A stretch of 34,416 bases of DNA, taken from positions 1 through 34,416 of the forward strand of contig NZ_BAIN01000025.1 in the NCBI RefSeq assembly GCF_000613285.1, in the 5' to 3' direction. Of the stretch, positions 16,493 through 25,707 are shown in pieces; position 1 is the stretch's first letter; each line of letters opens with the position of its first letter. Under the pieces are notes generated by a model. That model ran no database searches. It saw only the letters and a program-made list of their open reading frames with translations, and had not been told where the DNA came from. A program made the translations under genes and the position numbers. This DNA is from Acetobacter papayae JCM 25143. Its GTDB lineage: Bacteria; Pseudomonadota; Alphaproteobacteria; Acetobacterales; Acetobacteraceae.

Positions 16493-19289
16493 TTGACCGA
16501 GATTTCTGACCAAGCCGGATCACCGGAACCTTCAGACCTGCTGCCTGTGACCATTGAGGAGGAAATGCGTTCCTCCTACCTCGCTTATGCGATGTCGGTC
16601 ATTGTCAGCCGCGCGTTGCCCGATGTGCGCGACGGTCTGAAACCCGTGCACAGGCGTATTCTTTACGCCATGCACGAAAGTGGGTTCACCCACGACAAGC
16701 CCTATCGCAAGTCCGCCCGTGCGGTGGGTGACGTGATGGGTAAATACCATCCGCATGGTGACTCCTCGATTTACGAGGCCATGGTGCGTATGGCGCAGTC
16801 GTGGTCCATGCGTGTGCGTCTGATAGACGGGCAGGGAAATTTTGGCTCGGTTGACGGCGATAGCCCGGCGGCCATGCGTTATACCGAAGCGCGGCTGGCC
16901 AAGTCTTCCACCTTCCTGCTGGATGATATTGACCGTGACACGGTTGATTTCCAGCCCAACTATGATGAAAGCGAGCATGAGCACGGTTCTGCCCGCAGCC
17001 TTCCCCAACCTGCTTATCAACGGTGCGACCGGGATTGCGGTGGGTATGGCCACCAATATTCCTACGCATAATCCGGGCGAGGTCATAGACGCCACGCTGG
17101 CGCTGGTTGCTAATCCGGCTCTTTCGCTTGAAGAGCTGATGGAGCATGTGCCGGGGCCGGATTTCCCCACAGGTGGCACCATTCTGGGGCGTTCGGGTAT
17201 CCGCAGCGCCTATACGACGGGGCGTGGTTCCATCATCATCCGCGCCAAGGCCGAGATTGAGGAAATCCGCAAGGATCGCAAAGCCATTGTGGTGAGCGAA
17301 ATTCCTTATCAGGTGAACAAGGCCACCCTGCAGGAACGTATCGCTGAACTGGTGCGCGGCAAGCAGATCGAAGGCATTGCCGATATCCGTGACGAGTCCG
17401 ACCGTTCGGGCATGCGGGTGGTGATCGAGATCAAGCGTGATGCAACGCCTGAGGTGGTCCTTAACCAGCTTTATCGCTTTACTCAGCTTCAGACATCGTT
17501 TGGCGTGAACATGCTGGCCCTTGATGGCGGCCAGCCGCGCCTGATGGGGCTGAAAGATGTGCTGGAGGCATTTATTGCCTTCCGTGAGGAAGTCATTCTG
17601 CGTCGCTCGCGCTTTGAGCTGGGCAAGGCGCGTGACCGCGGGCACATTCTGGTGGGTCTGGTCATTGCGGTGGCCAATATTGATGCGGTGATCGCACTGA
17701 TCCGCGCGGCGCCGGATGCCGCCAGCGCGCGTGAAGCGCTGATGTCCGCTACGTGGGATGCAGGCGAGATCGAACCGCTGCTGGCGCTCATTCATGATGA
17801 CGGCAACGTGGTGGTGGATGGTCGGGTGCGCCTGACTGAAGCGCAGGCCCGTGGTATTCTGGAACTGCGCCTGCAGCGCCTGACCGGCCTTGAGCGCGAC
17901 AAGATCCAGCAGGAACTGTCGGATGTGGCAACCCGCATCAACGAACTGCTCCTGATTATCGGCAGCCGCCCCCGCCGCATGGAAGTGCTGTGCGAGGAAT
18001 TGCAGCGCGCCCGTGCCGAACTGGCAACGCCGCGCATGACCGATATTGCCGAATATGATGGCGATCAGGATGATGAGAGCCTGATCGAGCCGGGGCAGAT
18101 GGTTGTGACCATCACGCGTGATGGCTTTATCAAGCGCACCCCGCTGGATGTATTCCGCGCCCAGAACCGTGGTGGCCGTGGCCGCACGGGGGCTGGTACG
18201 CGCGGTGATGATATCGTGGTGCGTTCCTTTAATGCCCATACCCATCAGTGGGTCATGTTCTTCTCTTCAGGTGGCAAGGTGTACCGCGAGAAGGTCTGGC
18301 GTCTGCCAGAGGCGGGGCCTGCGGCCAAGGGCCGTGCTCTGGTCAACCTGCTGCCCGATCTGGGCGGGGATGCCATTACCGCCGTGTTGCCCCTGCCGCA
18401 GGATGAAGGGTTGTGGGAAAGCCTGCACTTGGTCTTTGCCACGGCCAGTGGGCATGTGCGCCGGAACAGGCTGAGCGATTTCCGCAATATCCGTTCTTCC
18501 GGCATGATCGCCATGAAACTTGATGAAGGTGACAGCCTGATTGGTGTTGCCACCTGTCGCGAAGGGCAGGATGTGTTTCTGGCTACAAAGGGCGCGCGCT
18601 GCATCCGCTTCCAGATTACGGATGACACCCTGCGTGTATTCGCCGGGCGTGGTTCTTCGGGCGTGCGCGGTATCCGCCTTGCTTCGGGCGACCGGGTGAT
18701 CAGCCTTGCGGTGCTCAACCATGTTGACGCTACGGTGGAGGAGCGCAGTGCTTATCTGCGCATGGCCAATGCCCGCCGCCGTGCTGAAAATGCAGCCGAA
18801 GCCGGGGATGAGGCTGCTGATGAGGCCGATCTGGCTACAACGGTGGAAGAGGGTGAGGATGAAACCGTATCCGACACCACCGTGCTGTCGGCCGAGCGCT
18901 TTGCACAGCTTGAGGCAGCAGAGGAAATTCTGCTGATCGTGAGCGATGGTGGGTTTGGCCGTCGTTCCTCCGCTTATGATTACCGTGTCAGCGGGCGTGG
19001 TGGTCAGGGCATTACCAACATGACTTTCTCTGCCTCCAAGCGGGGAACCGAGGTTGCGGCAACCCTGCCGGTTCTGGCGGGCACGGATGTCATGCTGGTG
19101 ACGGATGGCGGGCGGCTTATCCGCGTGCCGGTCGATCAGGTGCGGGTCATGTCCCGTCAGGCTAGCGGTGTGACCGTACTGCGCCTGAATGATAGCGAGC
19201 GTATTACCAGTGTATTCCCTGTTATGGATGACGGGGATGATGAGGGTGAGGACGGTGCTCAGGAAAGCGGAGCGGATTCCGGCGCATGA
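16493..19289 (+). CDS. gyrA: DNA gyrase subunit A (frame interrupted by a 2-base loss near 16982)
   Basis: GyrA is the DNA-breaking and wrapping subunit of gyrase, which introduces negative supercoils. With two bases restored it is 932 residues, much longer than ParC, and has the gyrase-specific GyrA box QNRGGRG (near base 18165) in the C-terminal wrapping domain. The catalytic tyrosine is Tyr130 in AMRYTEARL. The quinolone-resistance region reads [15 protein letters not shown], with Ser91 and Glu95 at the E. coli 83 and 87 positions. An acidic insert of about 45 residues (near bases 18790-18900) lies in the C-terminal domain. The start is TTG at 16493, right after an in-frame stop (16487-16489) and preceded by GACGGAACGGA. 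The first frame ends in [10 protein letters not shown], while the expected [17 protein letters not shown] continues two bases out of phase; GAGCACG is probably GAGCCCACG. The stop overlaps coaD by four bases. Confidence 0.95.
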
Positions 19290-19813
19290 TAGCCAGACCA
19301 GCCGTGGCGCGCCGGGTCGGTTTTTACGCCGGTACGTTTGATCCGGTCACGACCGGGCATCTGGACGTGATCGAACGGGCGGCGCGGTTGGTTGACCGTC
19401 TGGTGATCGGGGTTGCGCACAACCCCGGTAAAAATCCACTCATGCCGGTGGATGAGCGCATGCTCTGCGTGGAAGAGGCCTTGCCTTCCATACGCCAGCG
19501 GACTGGTTCGGATATTGTGGTGGTGTCGTTTCATTCCTTGCTGGTGGAAGCCGTGCGGGCCAATGGCGCGACATTGATTTTCCGGGGTCTGCGGGTCTTG
19601 TCTGATTTTGACTATGAAATTCAGATGAGTGGGGTCAACCGCAGGCTGGATGGCGGGATTGAAACGGTTTTTCTGATGGCATCAGAAAGAACCCAGTTCA
19701 TATCGTCCCGTCTGGTTAAGGAAATAGCCAGTTATAAAGGCGATATTTCCGAATTTGTAACACCGGCCACGCAGGCGCGCCTTCTGGCGCGGCTGGCCAT
19801 GCGTGCGGGTTGA
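19286..19813 (+). CDS. coaD: Phosphopantetheine adenylyltransferase CoaD
   Basis: CoaD transfers AMP from ATP to 4'-phosphopantetheine, the penultimate step of coenzyme A synthesis. The 175-residue product has the nucleotidyltransferase motif GTFDPVTTGH at 16-25, IGVAHNPGKNPLM, LIFRGLRVLSDFDYEIQM and the ISSRLVKE motif of the C-terminal ATP site. The ATG at 19286 overlaps the gyrA stop by four bases and adds about ten residues ([10 protein letters not shown]) before the usual start of the fold. Coupling of coaD to gyrA and a cyclophilin gene is a common alphaproteobacterial order. Confidence 0.95.
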   Translation: MIARPAVARRVGFYAGTFDPVTTGHLDVIERAARLVDRLVIGVAHNPGKNPLMPVDERMLCVEEALPSIRQRTGSDIVVVSFHSLLVEAVRANGATLIFRGLRVLSDFDYEIQMSGVNRRLDGGIETVFLMASERTQFISSRLVKEIASYKGDISEFVTPATQARLLARLAMRAG

Positions 19814-19865
19814 AAACCGATAACGTGTCATGGGTGTTGCTGTTATCTGCAACAGGAGAAACCTG

Positions 19866-20354
19866 ATGTCTGAAAATACCACTGAAGACCTGATCTACAT
19901 GGATGTGCCCGCCGGGCGCGTTGTCATTCGTCTGCGTCCGGATATCGCGCCCAAGGCGGCGGAACGTATTCGCACGCTGGCCGAGCAGGGCTTTTACGAT
20001 AACGTGCCGTTCCATCGGGTGATTTCCGGCTTTATGGCGCAGGGTGGCGACCCCACGGGCACGGGCATGCATGGCAGCGACCTGCCTGACCTGCCGGCAG
20101 AATTCACCACCAAGGCTAAGTTCGAGCGTGGCACCATCGGCATGGCCCGCACGGCTGATCCGAACAGCGCCAACAGCCAGTTTTTTATCATGTTCGAACC
20201 TTCTCCCCATCTTGATGGCCAGTACACCATCGTGGGTGAAGTGATCGAAGGCATGGAAAACGTGGATAAGATCAAGCGTGGCGCAGGGGGTTCGGGCACG
20301 GTGAGCGACCCTGACCGTATTGCGCGCATGCGTCCGGCTGGGGCCGAGGGCTGA
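19866..20354 (+). CDS. Cyclophilin-type peptidyl-prolyl cis-trans isomerase
   Basis: A 162-residue enzyme that speeds cis-trans isomerisation of X-Pro bonds during folding. Conserved pieces are VVIRLRPDIAPKAAERI, the active-site FHRVISGFMAQGGDPTGTG with its catalytic Arg, and NSQFFIMFEPSPHLDGQYT. There is no signal peptide, so it acts in the cytoplasm. The ATG at 19866 follows AGGAGA by seven bases, better than an in-frame GTG at 19830. Fifty-two bases after coaD, it probably closes the gyrA-coaD unit, which ends at the terminator at 20389-20426. Confidence 0.93.
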   Translation: MSENTTEDLIYMDVPAGRVVIRLRPDIAPKAAERIRTLAEQGFYDNVPFHRVISGFMAQGGDPTGTGMHGSDLPDLPAEFTTKAKFERGTIGMARTADPNSANSQFFIMFEPSPHLDGQYTIVGEVIEGMENVDKIKRGAGGSGTVSDPDRIARMRPAGAEG

Positions 20355-20388
20355 GTTTTCAGCCCTCCCTTGCTGGGATGATATGTTG

Positions 20389-20426
20389 AAAAAATGCCGG
20401 AGCCATATGGGGCTCCGGCATTTTTT
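20389..20426. terminator. Bidirectional intrinsic terminator between converging genes
   Basis: A perfect 16-bp inverted repeat: AAAAAATGCCGGAGCC at 20389-20404 and GGCTCCGGCATTTTTT at 20411-20426, with the loop ATATGG. The GC-rich core flanked by A6 and T6 gives a U-tract on either strand, so it can terminate both the cyclophilin gene (+) and the chemoreceptor gene (-), whose stop is 17 bases away. Confidence 0.93.
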
Positions 20427-20443
20427 ATGGCATGTGCCGGGTG

Positions 20444-22279
20444 CTAACCGTGCTGGCGATAGGTCAGGGCGGGTGCCTGCTGGGTATAATCCTGTTGTGG
20501 CAGAAGAAACTGGCGCACCAGTTCATTGAGTTTCTGGCTTTCCACGGCAAGGCTGCGGGATGTCGCGTTGAATTCCTCGCCCATGGCGGCGTTTTGCTGC
20601 GTGGTGCGGTCAAGCTGCGTAACAGTGGTGTTGATGGAGGCAAGGCTTGAGGACTGCTCGGCAGCGGACTGGGCTATGGCGTCCAGATGGCTGGCAATCT
20701 GGCTTATAAAATCGGTGATGGTGCGCAGGGTCTGGCTGCTCTCGCGCACACGTTCCGAACCTTCCTTGACATCGGTAACGGTTTTTTGGATCAGACCGCG
20801 AATATCGCGTGCAGCTTCGCTGCTGCGCTGGGCAAGGGCGCGCACTTCGCTGGCGACAACGGCAAAACCCCGCCCGACCTCTCCGGCTCGTGCGGCTTCC
20901 ACGCTGGCGTTGAGGGCAAGCACATTGGTCTGAAAGGCAATGCTGTCGATCACGTCCACAATGGAGGCAATTTCGGCTGAGCCGCTTTCCATATGGTGCA
21001 TGGAGGTTTCGGTATCATGGGCAATTCTGGCCGATGTGGTAGCGGCTTCGCGCGCCTGTGTGCCGATCTGGCGCGCTTCTTCCGAACGCTGGGCAGCTTG
21101 GGCAACGCTATTGGTAATCTGGGCAATGGCGGTTGCCGTCTGCTCAAGCGATGAGGCCTGCGTTTCTGTGCGGTGGGCGAGGTGGTCTGCCCCCGTGGCG
21201 AGTTCCTGCGTGCCGTTGCTGATGGTGTGTACCGCGTCAGACATCTGGGAGAAGGTTGCGGCAAGCTGTTCGAGAGACTGGTTGAAATCATGCCGCAGGG
21301 GTTCGAATTCGGCTGAAAAACGGCTGTCGAGCTGAAAGGATAGGTCGCCCCCGGCCATGCGGCGCAACCCGGAGGCCAGACCGCTGGTGGCGGTGTGCAA
21401 GCGCTGGGTGGCATCGGATTCCGCTTTGGCCTGGATGCTCAGCCTGTCGGCTTCGGCCTGCTCACGCTGGATTTTGGCTTCCTGTTCCAGTTGGTGTTTT
21501 TCGATAATGCCTGAGCGGAAGATGTTCAGGGAGCGCGCAATGGCGCCAATTTCGTCGCGGCGGTTGGTAAACTGGGAGGGGGTCTGGGTATCGCCTCCGG
21601 CCAGCCGGGTAATCAGGATATTGATAGCGCGTAGCGGGCGCAGGATATTGTAGATAACCACCACACCTGAGAGCACCATAATGGCGGCCAGAGCTGCATA
21701 GGCGTAATAAACGCGCCAGAGCGTGGTCTGGTAAGTGGTTCTGGAATCCTGTGCGTAGGTAACGGCCTGTTCCGTACTGAAGGTGGATAGGGCGGCCAGT
21801 GCGGATGAAACGCTTTCCTCCAGATCGCGCAGGCGCGAACCGGCGGCTATGGCGCTGCTGCGCTCGGTGGTGGCGGACCAGTTTTTGAATGTTTCGTCGT
21901 GATCGGTCTTGTAGGCGGTCCATTTGTCTTTTAGCGCGCCATAAAGGGTTTTTTCACGCGCGGAATGGGCAAGTGGGGCATAGGCGTCGATTGTGTCGGT
22001 CACTTCCTGCTCGACGGCATCTGAAAGGGCCGCCTGCGTTTGCAGCGTATCCGGCGTGGTGGCGGCAAGCTGTTCGGTTTCCGCCGTGTAGAAAGTACGC
22101 AAAAGTTCGTCGATCGGGCCTATGGCTTTGATGCTGCTCAGGGACCTGCTGTTGATTTCTTCCATACGGTTGTTGACGAGTGTCAGCCCGTGGACCGAAT
22201 ACAGGCCCGCCACGATACACGCACTGGCGACAAGGAGCTGAACCAGCCCCAGCGAGGCTTTGATGCCGAGTGGCCGCAA
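20444..22279 (-). CDS. Methyl-accepting chemotaxis protein
   Basis: A 611-residue inner-membrane chemoreceptor. Transmembrane helix 1 is at about 8-27, a helical periplasmic ligand domain of the four-helix-bundle type at about 28-190, and transmembrane helix 2 at about 193-213. A HAMP domain follows ([18 protein letters not shown]...[15 protein letters not shown]), then a second HAMP-like segment ([14 protein letters not shown]) and the long cytoplasmic coiled coil. The signalling tip is [20 protein letters not shown] followed by [20 protein letters not shown], which contacts CheA/CheW. There is no NWE[TS]F-like tail for CheR/CheB docking. The start is TTG at 22279, preceded by GAGGT at good spacing. 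No che or flagellar genes lie nearby, so it is an orphan receptor; the ligand is unknown. Confidence 0.93.
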   Translation of the reverse strand: MRPLGIKASLGLVQLLVASACIVAGLYSVHGLTLVNNRMEEINSRSLSSIKAIGPIDELLRTFYTAETEQLAATTPDTLQTQAALSDAVEQEVTDTIDAYAPLAHSAREKTLYGALKDKWTAYKTDHDETFKNWSATTERSSAIAAGSRLRDLEESVSSALAALSTFSTEQAVTYAQDSRTTYQTTLWRVYYAYAALAAIMVLSGVVVIYNILRPLRAINILITRLAGGDTQTPSQFTNRRDEIGAIARSLNIFRSGIIEKHQLEQEAKIQREQAEADRLSIQAKAESDATQRLHTATSGLASGLRRMAGGDLSFQLDSRFSAEFEPLRHDFNQSLEQLAATFSQMSDAVHTISNGTQELATGADHLAHRTETQASSLEQTATAIAQITNSVAQAAQRSEEARQIGTQAREAATTSARIAHDTETSMHHMESGSAEIASIVDVIDSIAFQTNVLALNASVEAARAGEVGRGFAVVASEVRALAQRSSEAARDIRGLIQKTVTDVKEGSERVRESSQTLRTITDFISQIASHLDAIAQSAAEQSSSLASINTTVTQLDRTTQQNAAMGEEFNATSRSLAVESQKLNELVRQFLLPQQDYTQQAPALTYRQHG

Positions 22280-22547
22280 GGTTTTACCTCATCCAGATGG
22301 ATGCGTGCCCAGATGCGGTGTCCCTGCGCGCCGGGGCCTGTCTGACGACCCGGACCGGCGCGGGATCAAAGGGTGCAGGTGGCCGTGCAGGCACGCAAAA
22401 TGTTTCTACTTCGGAATGTCTTACTCAAACGCGTATCAGGTTTTGGAACCGGCTGGCCATCCATAATAAGACATATTCATTGTCTGGAACGGACACCCGG
22501 CGATTTGATCGGATGGTACGTGCCCAGTTTATGCGGGCTGGGGTGCC

Positions 22548-23009
22548 TTAGTGTTCGGGAAGGCGCCTGTCCTGCTGCACAACCGGCCTGATGGCAAAGT
22601 TGCTCTGTATGCGCACGACACCGGGCATGCGCGAGAGTTCTTCCTTGTGAATGCGTTCGTAGTCCTGCATGTCGCGCGCTTCCACCCGCAGCAGGTAATC
22701 GGCATCGCCTGTCATCAGATAGCATTCGCGCACGTCCGGGCATTCACGGATACGGCTTTCAAAACGGCGCAGGCATTCCTCCGTCTGGCGTTCGAGCGTG
22801 ATCTGGACAATGACGGTCGCGAGTTGGGGCGCGTTACGCCGCGCGATAATGGCTTGATAGCCGCGGATAATCCCTTCCTCCTCCAGCCTGCGGACACGAC
22901 GCAGACAGGAGGAGGGAGACAGCCCGATACGCTCGGCCAGTTCGGCATTGCTCAGGCGGCCATTGTGGCGGAGATGGCGGAGAATGGCATCGGTTATCGG
23001 GTCTGGCAT
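22548..23009 (-). CDS. Lrp/AsnC family transcriptional regulator of the dad genes
   Basis: A 153-residue DNA-binding regulator. The AsnC-type helix-turn-helix is at about 3-60 (DAILRHLRHNGRLSNAELAE, RIGLSPSSCLRRVRRLEEEG) and the ligand-binding RAM domain at about 65-140 (VRECYLMTGDADYLLRVEAR, and PGVVRIQSNFAIRPVV). It is transcribed away from alr-dadA, with 130 bases between the start codons. That layout is typical of DadR/Lrp-like activators responding to alanine, so I infer that it controls alr-dadA and probably itself. The inverted repeat at 23030-23081 is the candidate operator. It is unlikely to be the global Lrp, but sequence alone cannot exclude that. Confidence 0.92.
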   Translation of the reverse strand: MPDPITDAILRHLRHNGRLSNAELAERIGLSPSSCLRRVRRLEEEGIIRGYQAIIARRNAPQLATVIVQITLERQTEECLRRFESRIRECPDVRECYLMTGDADYLLRVEARDMQDYERIHKEELSRMPGVVRIQSNFAIRPVVQQDRRLPEH

Positions 23010-23029
23010 GATCTGTCTTTTTTGCCAAT

Positions 23030-23081
23030 TTTGTGCATGATTATTCTAAAATAAAGCAATTATGGCACATCATGCAACAAA
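23030..23081. promoter_or_regulatory. Candidate Lrp/DadR operator in the divergent promoter region
   Basis: TTTGTGCATGAT at 23030-23041 and ATCATGCAACAAA at 23069-23081 form a near-perfect inverted repeat (one extra A), with half-site centres about 39 bases apart, around four DNA turns. The AT-rich core between them contains TTCTAAAATAAAGCAAT. Lrp-type octamers commonly bind such spaced sites and bend the DNA. It lies between the regulator and alr start codons. Confidence 0.5.
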
Positions 23082-23139
23082 TTGACGGGATATACCATGC
23101 GCTGTGGATTACACTTTACGGTATGGCAATAAAAGACGG

Positions 23140-24327
23140 ATGGAACTCGTGACAACCGCCTTCCCCCCTTCCAGTGCTGGCTGGCCCGCATCGCGCGCGG
23201 GCGCGGTGCTGAGCATCGATCTGGCGGCGCTGGCTGCCAATTACCGGCTGGTGGCCGGGCAGGCTGCCGGTGCTGTGTGTGCGGCCGTAGTCAAGGCGGA
23301 TGCCTACGGGCTGGGGGTGGCGCAGGTTGCCCCTGTTCTGGAGCAGGCCGGTGCACGCCAGTTTTTTGTGGCCCATGTGGATGAAGGGCTGGAACTGCGT
23401 GCGCATGTCAGTGCCGGGGCAGGTATTACGGTTCTGCATGGACCACGCCCCGATGCGGTCAAGGCCTGTCTGGCTGGGGGGCTGCGGCCCGTACTGAACA
23501 GCCTTGAGCAGATCGGCTGGGTACGGCAGGCAGCCCGTGCCACAGGGCGTGGTGTCGGGGTTGTGCTCCAGCTTGATACGGGCATGTCGCGTTTTGGCCT
23601 GTCCGAGGCGGATGTGGCGGAACTGGCCAGCACACCAGCCCTGCTGGAAGGGCTGCATGTGGAACTGATCATGAGCCATCTGGCCTGTGCCGATACCCCG
23701 GCAGACCCGGCCAATGCCATGCAGGCGGCGTGCCTGCGGCGGATGGCGGCCATGCTGCCCCCCGCACCGCTGAGCCTTGCGGCCTCCTCGGGTATTTTTC
23801 TGGGGCCTGCCTATCATTTTGACCTCGTGCGGCCGGGCGCAGCCCTGTACGGCGTGGCCCCCAACCGCGAAAGCTCCGGCCTGCTGCGGCCGGTGGTGGG
23901 GCTGAGTGCCCATGTGCTGCAGATCCGCACACTCCAGTCGGGAGACCGCGTGGGTTATGGCCTGACATGGCAGGCCAGTGCGCCCCGGCGTGTGGCGACA
24001 ATTGCCGCAGGCTACGCGGACGGGCAGGCCCGCCATGGGGCCGGGCAGCAATGTGCATGGTTCAGGGGGCAACGCCTGCCTGTGCTGGGGCGTATTTCCA
24101 TGGATTCCATGACTGTGGACATTACGGATGTTCCTCAAGGCCAGCTCGAGGTGGATGGCATGGTGGACCTGCTGAACCCCGGTTACGGCGTGGATGCGCT
24201 GGCCGAAGCGCAGGGAACCATTGGTTATGAAATCCTGACATCGCTCGGGCGTCGTTATCACCGTGTTTATACGGATGGCGCGTGTGCCGCGGAGCATTCG
24301 CACGCAGGAGAAGGAGCGCGCGCATGA
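23140..24327 (+). CDS. alr: Alanine racemase
   Basis: A PLP enzyme that interconverts L- and D-alanine, for peptidoglycan or, with dadA next to it, for alanine catabolism. From the ATG at 23140 it is 395 residues. The PLP lysine is Lys52 in [10 protein letters not shown], the other catalytic base Tyr273 in [10 protein letters not shown], and the barrel strands include [29 protein letters not shown] and [13 protein letters not shown]. The start is not certain: a GTG at 23104 and a GTG at 23149 are in frame, and no strong ribosome binding site marks any of them (AAAAGACGG precedes 23140). The stop overlaps dadA by four bases. In catabolic Dad systems the racemase is named DadX; I cannot tell whether this is the only racemase in the genome. 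Confidence 0.94.
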   Translation: MELVTTAFPPSSAGWPASRAGAVLSIDLAALAANYRLVAGQAAGAVCAAVVKADAYGLGVAQVAPVLEQAGARQFFVAHVDEGLELRAHVSAGAGITVLHGPRPDAVKACLAGGLRPVLNSLEQIGWVRQAARATGRGVGVVLQLDTGMSRFGLSEADVAELASTPALLEGLHVELIMSHLACADTPADPANAMQAACLRRMAAMLPPAPLSLAASSGIFLGPAYHFDLVRPGAALYGVAPNRESSGLLRPVVGLSAHVLQIRTLQSGDRVGYGLTWQASAPRRVATIAAGYADGQARHGAGQQCAWFRGQRLPVLGRISMDSMTVDITDVPQGQLEVDGMVDLLNPGYGVDALAEAQGTIGYEILTSLGRRYHRVYTDGACAAEHSHAGEGARA

Positions 24328-25580
24328 AGGTTCTTGTTCTGGGAAGTGGCGTGGTGGGGGTTACCTCCGCCTGGTATCTAGCGCAGGCTGGGCATGAGGT
24401 TACGGTGGTGGACCGCCAGCCGGGACCGGGGCTGGAAACCAGCTTTGCCAATGCAGGGCAGGTCTCGCCCGGTTATTCCGCACCATGGGCGGGGCCGGGT
24501 GTGCCGCTCAAATGCGTGCGCTGGTTGCTGATGAAGTATCGCCCCTTTGTGTTCTGGCCGCTGCCCGATCCGTATCTGTGGCGCTGGCTGGCGGCAACGC
24601 TGGAAAACTGCACGGCTGCTGCCTATGACCGCAACAAGGGTCGTATGGTGCGGCTGGCGGAATACAGCCGCGATGTCATGCTCGACCTGCGCGCCCAGAC
24701 AGGCATTGCGTATGATGACCGTCAGCAGGGCACGTTGCAGGTGTTCCGCACCCGCAAGCAGCTTGACGGTATTGCGGGCGATCTGGCTGTGCTCAATCAG
24801 TATGGTGTGCCGTACGAGGTGCTGGATACGCAGGGCTGCGTGCGGGCCGAGCCGGGTCTGGCCCAGTCCAGCCACAAGATTGTGGGCGGGCTGCGCCTGC
24901 CGGGTGATGAAACGGGTGATGCCTTCAAGTTCAGCCAGCGGCTGGCTGAAATGGCGCAGGCGCAGGGTGTAACCTTCCGCTACAATACGGCCATCAGGCG
25001 GCTGCGCTCCGAAGGTGGGCGTATCAGCGGGGTGGAAACGGCGCAGGGCCTGTTGACGGCAGATGCCTATGTGCTGGCGCTGGGCAGCTACTCTCCGGCA
25101 TTGCTGCGGCCGCTGGGCATCAGGCTGCCGGTTTATCCGGTCAAGGGCTATTCGCTCACGGCCCCCATTACGGATGAAAGTCGCGCCCCGGTTTCCACCA
25201 TCATGGATGAAACCTTCAAGATCGGGATTACCCGTCTGGGCGACCGGGTGCGGGTTGGGGGCACGGCAGAACTGGCGGGTTTCAACCTGCGGCTGCGCGA
25301 GCCCCGGCGGGTAACGCTGGAACATTCGGTGTCCGACCTGTTTGCCGGAAGCTGTAACCCCTCGGAGGCGCAGTTCTGGACCGGGCTGCGCCCCATGACA
25401 CCGGATGGCACGCCTGTTATCGGCCGTACGGCGCTTGATAACCTGTATCTTAATACCGGCCATGGAACACTGGGCTGGACCATGGCCTGTGGCTCGGGGC
25501 GGGTGCTGGCGGATGTGATGTCGGGCCGCAAACCCGATATTGCGGCGGATGACCTAGCGATCACGCGTTATTTTTCCTGA
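24324..25580 (+). CDS. dadA: D-amino acid dehydrogenase small subunit DadA
   Basis: A membrane-associated FAD enzyme that oxidises D-alanine and other D-amino acids to keto acids and passes electrons to the respiratory chain. The 418-residue product has the FAD Rossmann motif [20 protein letters not shown] (GxGxxG at 7-12), the DadA-typical [18 protein letters not shown], the middle segment [17 protein letters not shown], and the C-terminal FAD signature ([36 protein letters not shown]). The ATG at 24324 follows AAGGAG and overlaps the alr stop, preferable to an in-frame GTG at 24282. With alr it forms the L-alanine to D-alanine to pyruvate route, probably under the divergent Lrp-type regulator. 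Confidence 0.95.
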   Translation: MKVLVLGSGVVGVTSAWYLAQAGHEVTVVDRQPGPGLETSFANAGQVSPGYSAPWAGPGVPLKCVRWLLMKYRPFVFWPLPDPYLWRWLAATLENCTAAAYDRNKGRMVRLAEYSRDVMLDLRAQTGIAYDDRQQGTLQVFRTRKQLDGIAGDLAVLNQYGVPYEVLDTQGCVRAEPGLAQSSHKIVGGLRLPGDETGDAFKFSQRLAEMAQAQGVTFRYNTAIRRLRSEGGRISGVETAQGLLTADAYVLALGSYSPALLRPLGIRLPVYPVKGYSLTAPITDESRAPVSTIMDETFKIGITRLGDRVRVGGTAELAGFNLRLREPRRVTLEHSVSDLFAGSCNPSEAQFWTGLRPMTPDGTPVIGRTALDNLYLNTGHGTLGWTMACGSGRVLADVMSGRKPDIAADDLAITRYFS

Positions 25581-25618
25581 ACCTGCCTGCATAAAGTGCA
25601 GGTCGGGCGGAGGGTGTG

Positions 25619-25651
25619 AACACCCCGCGCTGTTTACGGCGCGCGGGGGTT
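25619..25651 (+). terminator. Possible terminator after alr-dadA
   Basis: CCCCGCGC (25623-25630) and GCGCGGGG (25641-25648) form an 8-bp GC stem with a ten-base loop, 40 bases after the dadA stop. Only TT follows, so the U-tract is poor. A smaller hairpin, CCTGC-ATAAAGT-GCAGG, lies at 25586-25602. Confidence 0.4.
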
Positions 25652-25707
25652 ACGCAATAAGGGCGGCTCCGGCTTTCGCCCCCTTACCCTCCAGTTCCTG
25701 AGGCTCC

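Noticed and set aside
16686-18245. Minus-strand frame of 519 codons opposite gyrA
   Set aside because: Antisense shadow; it even crosses the gyrA frame break, which a real gene would not explain.
16493-19289. Possibility that this gene is parC rather than gyrA
   Set aside because: Length of about 930 residues and the GyrA box QNRGGRG in the C-terminal domain indicate gyrase.
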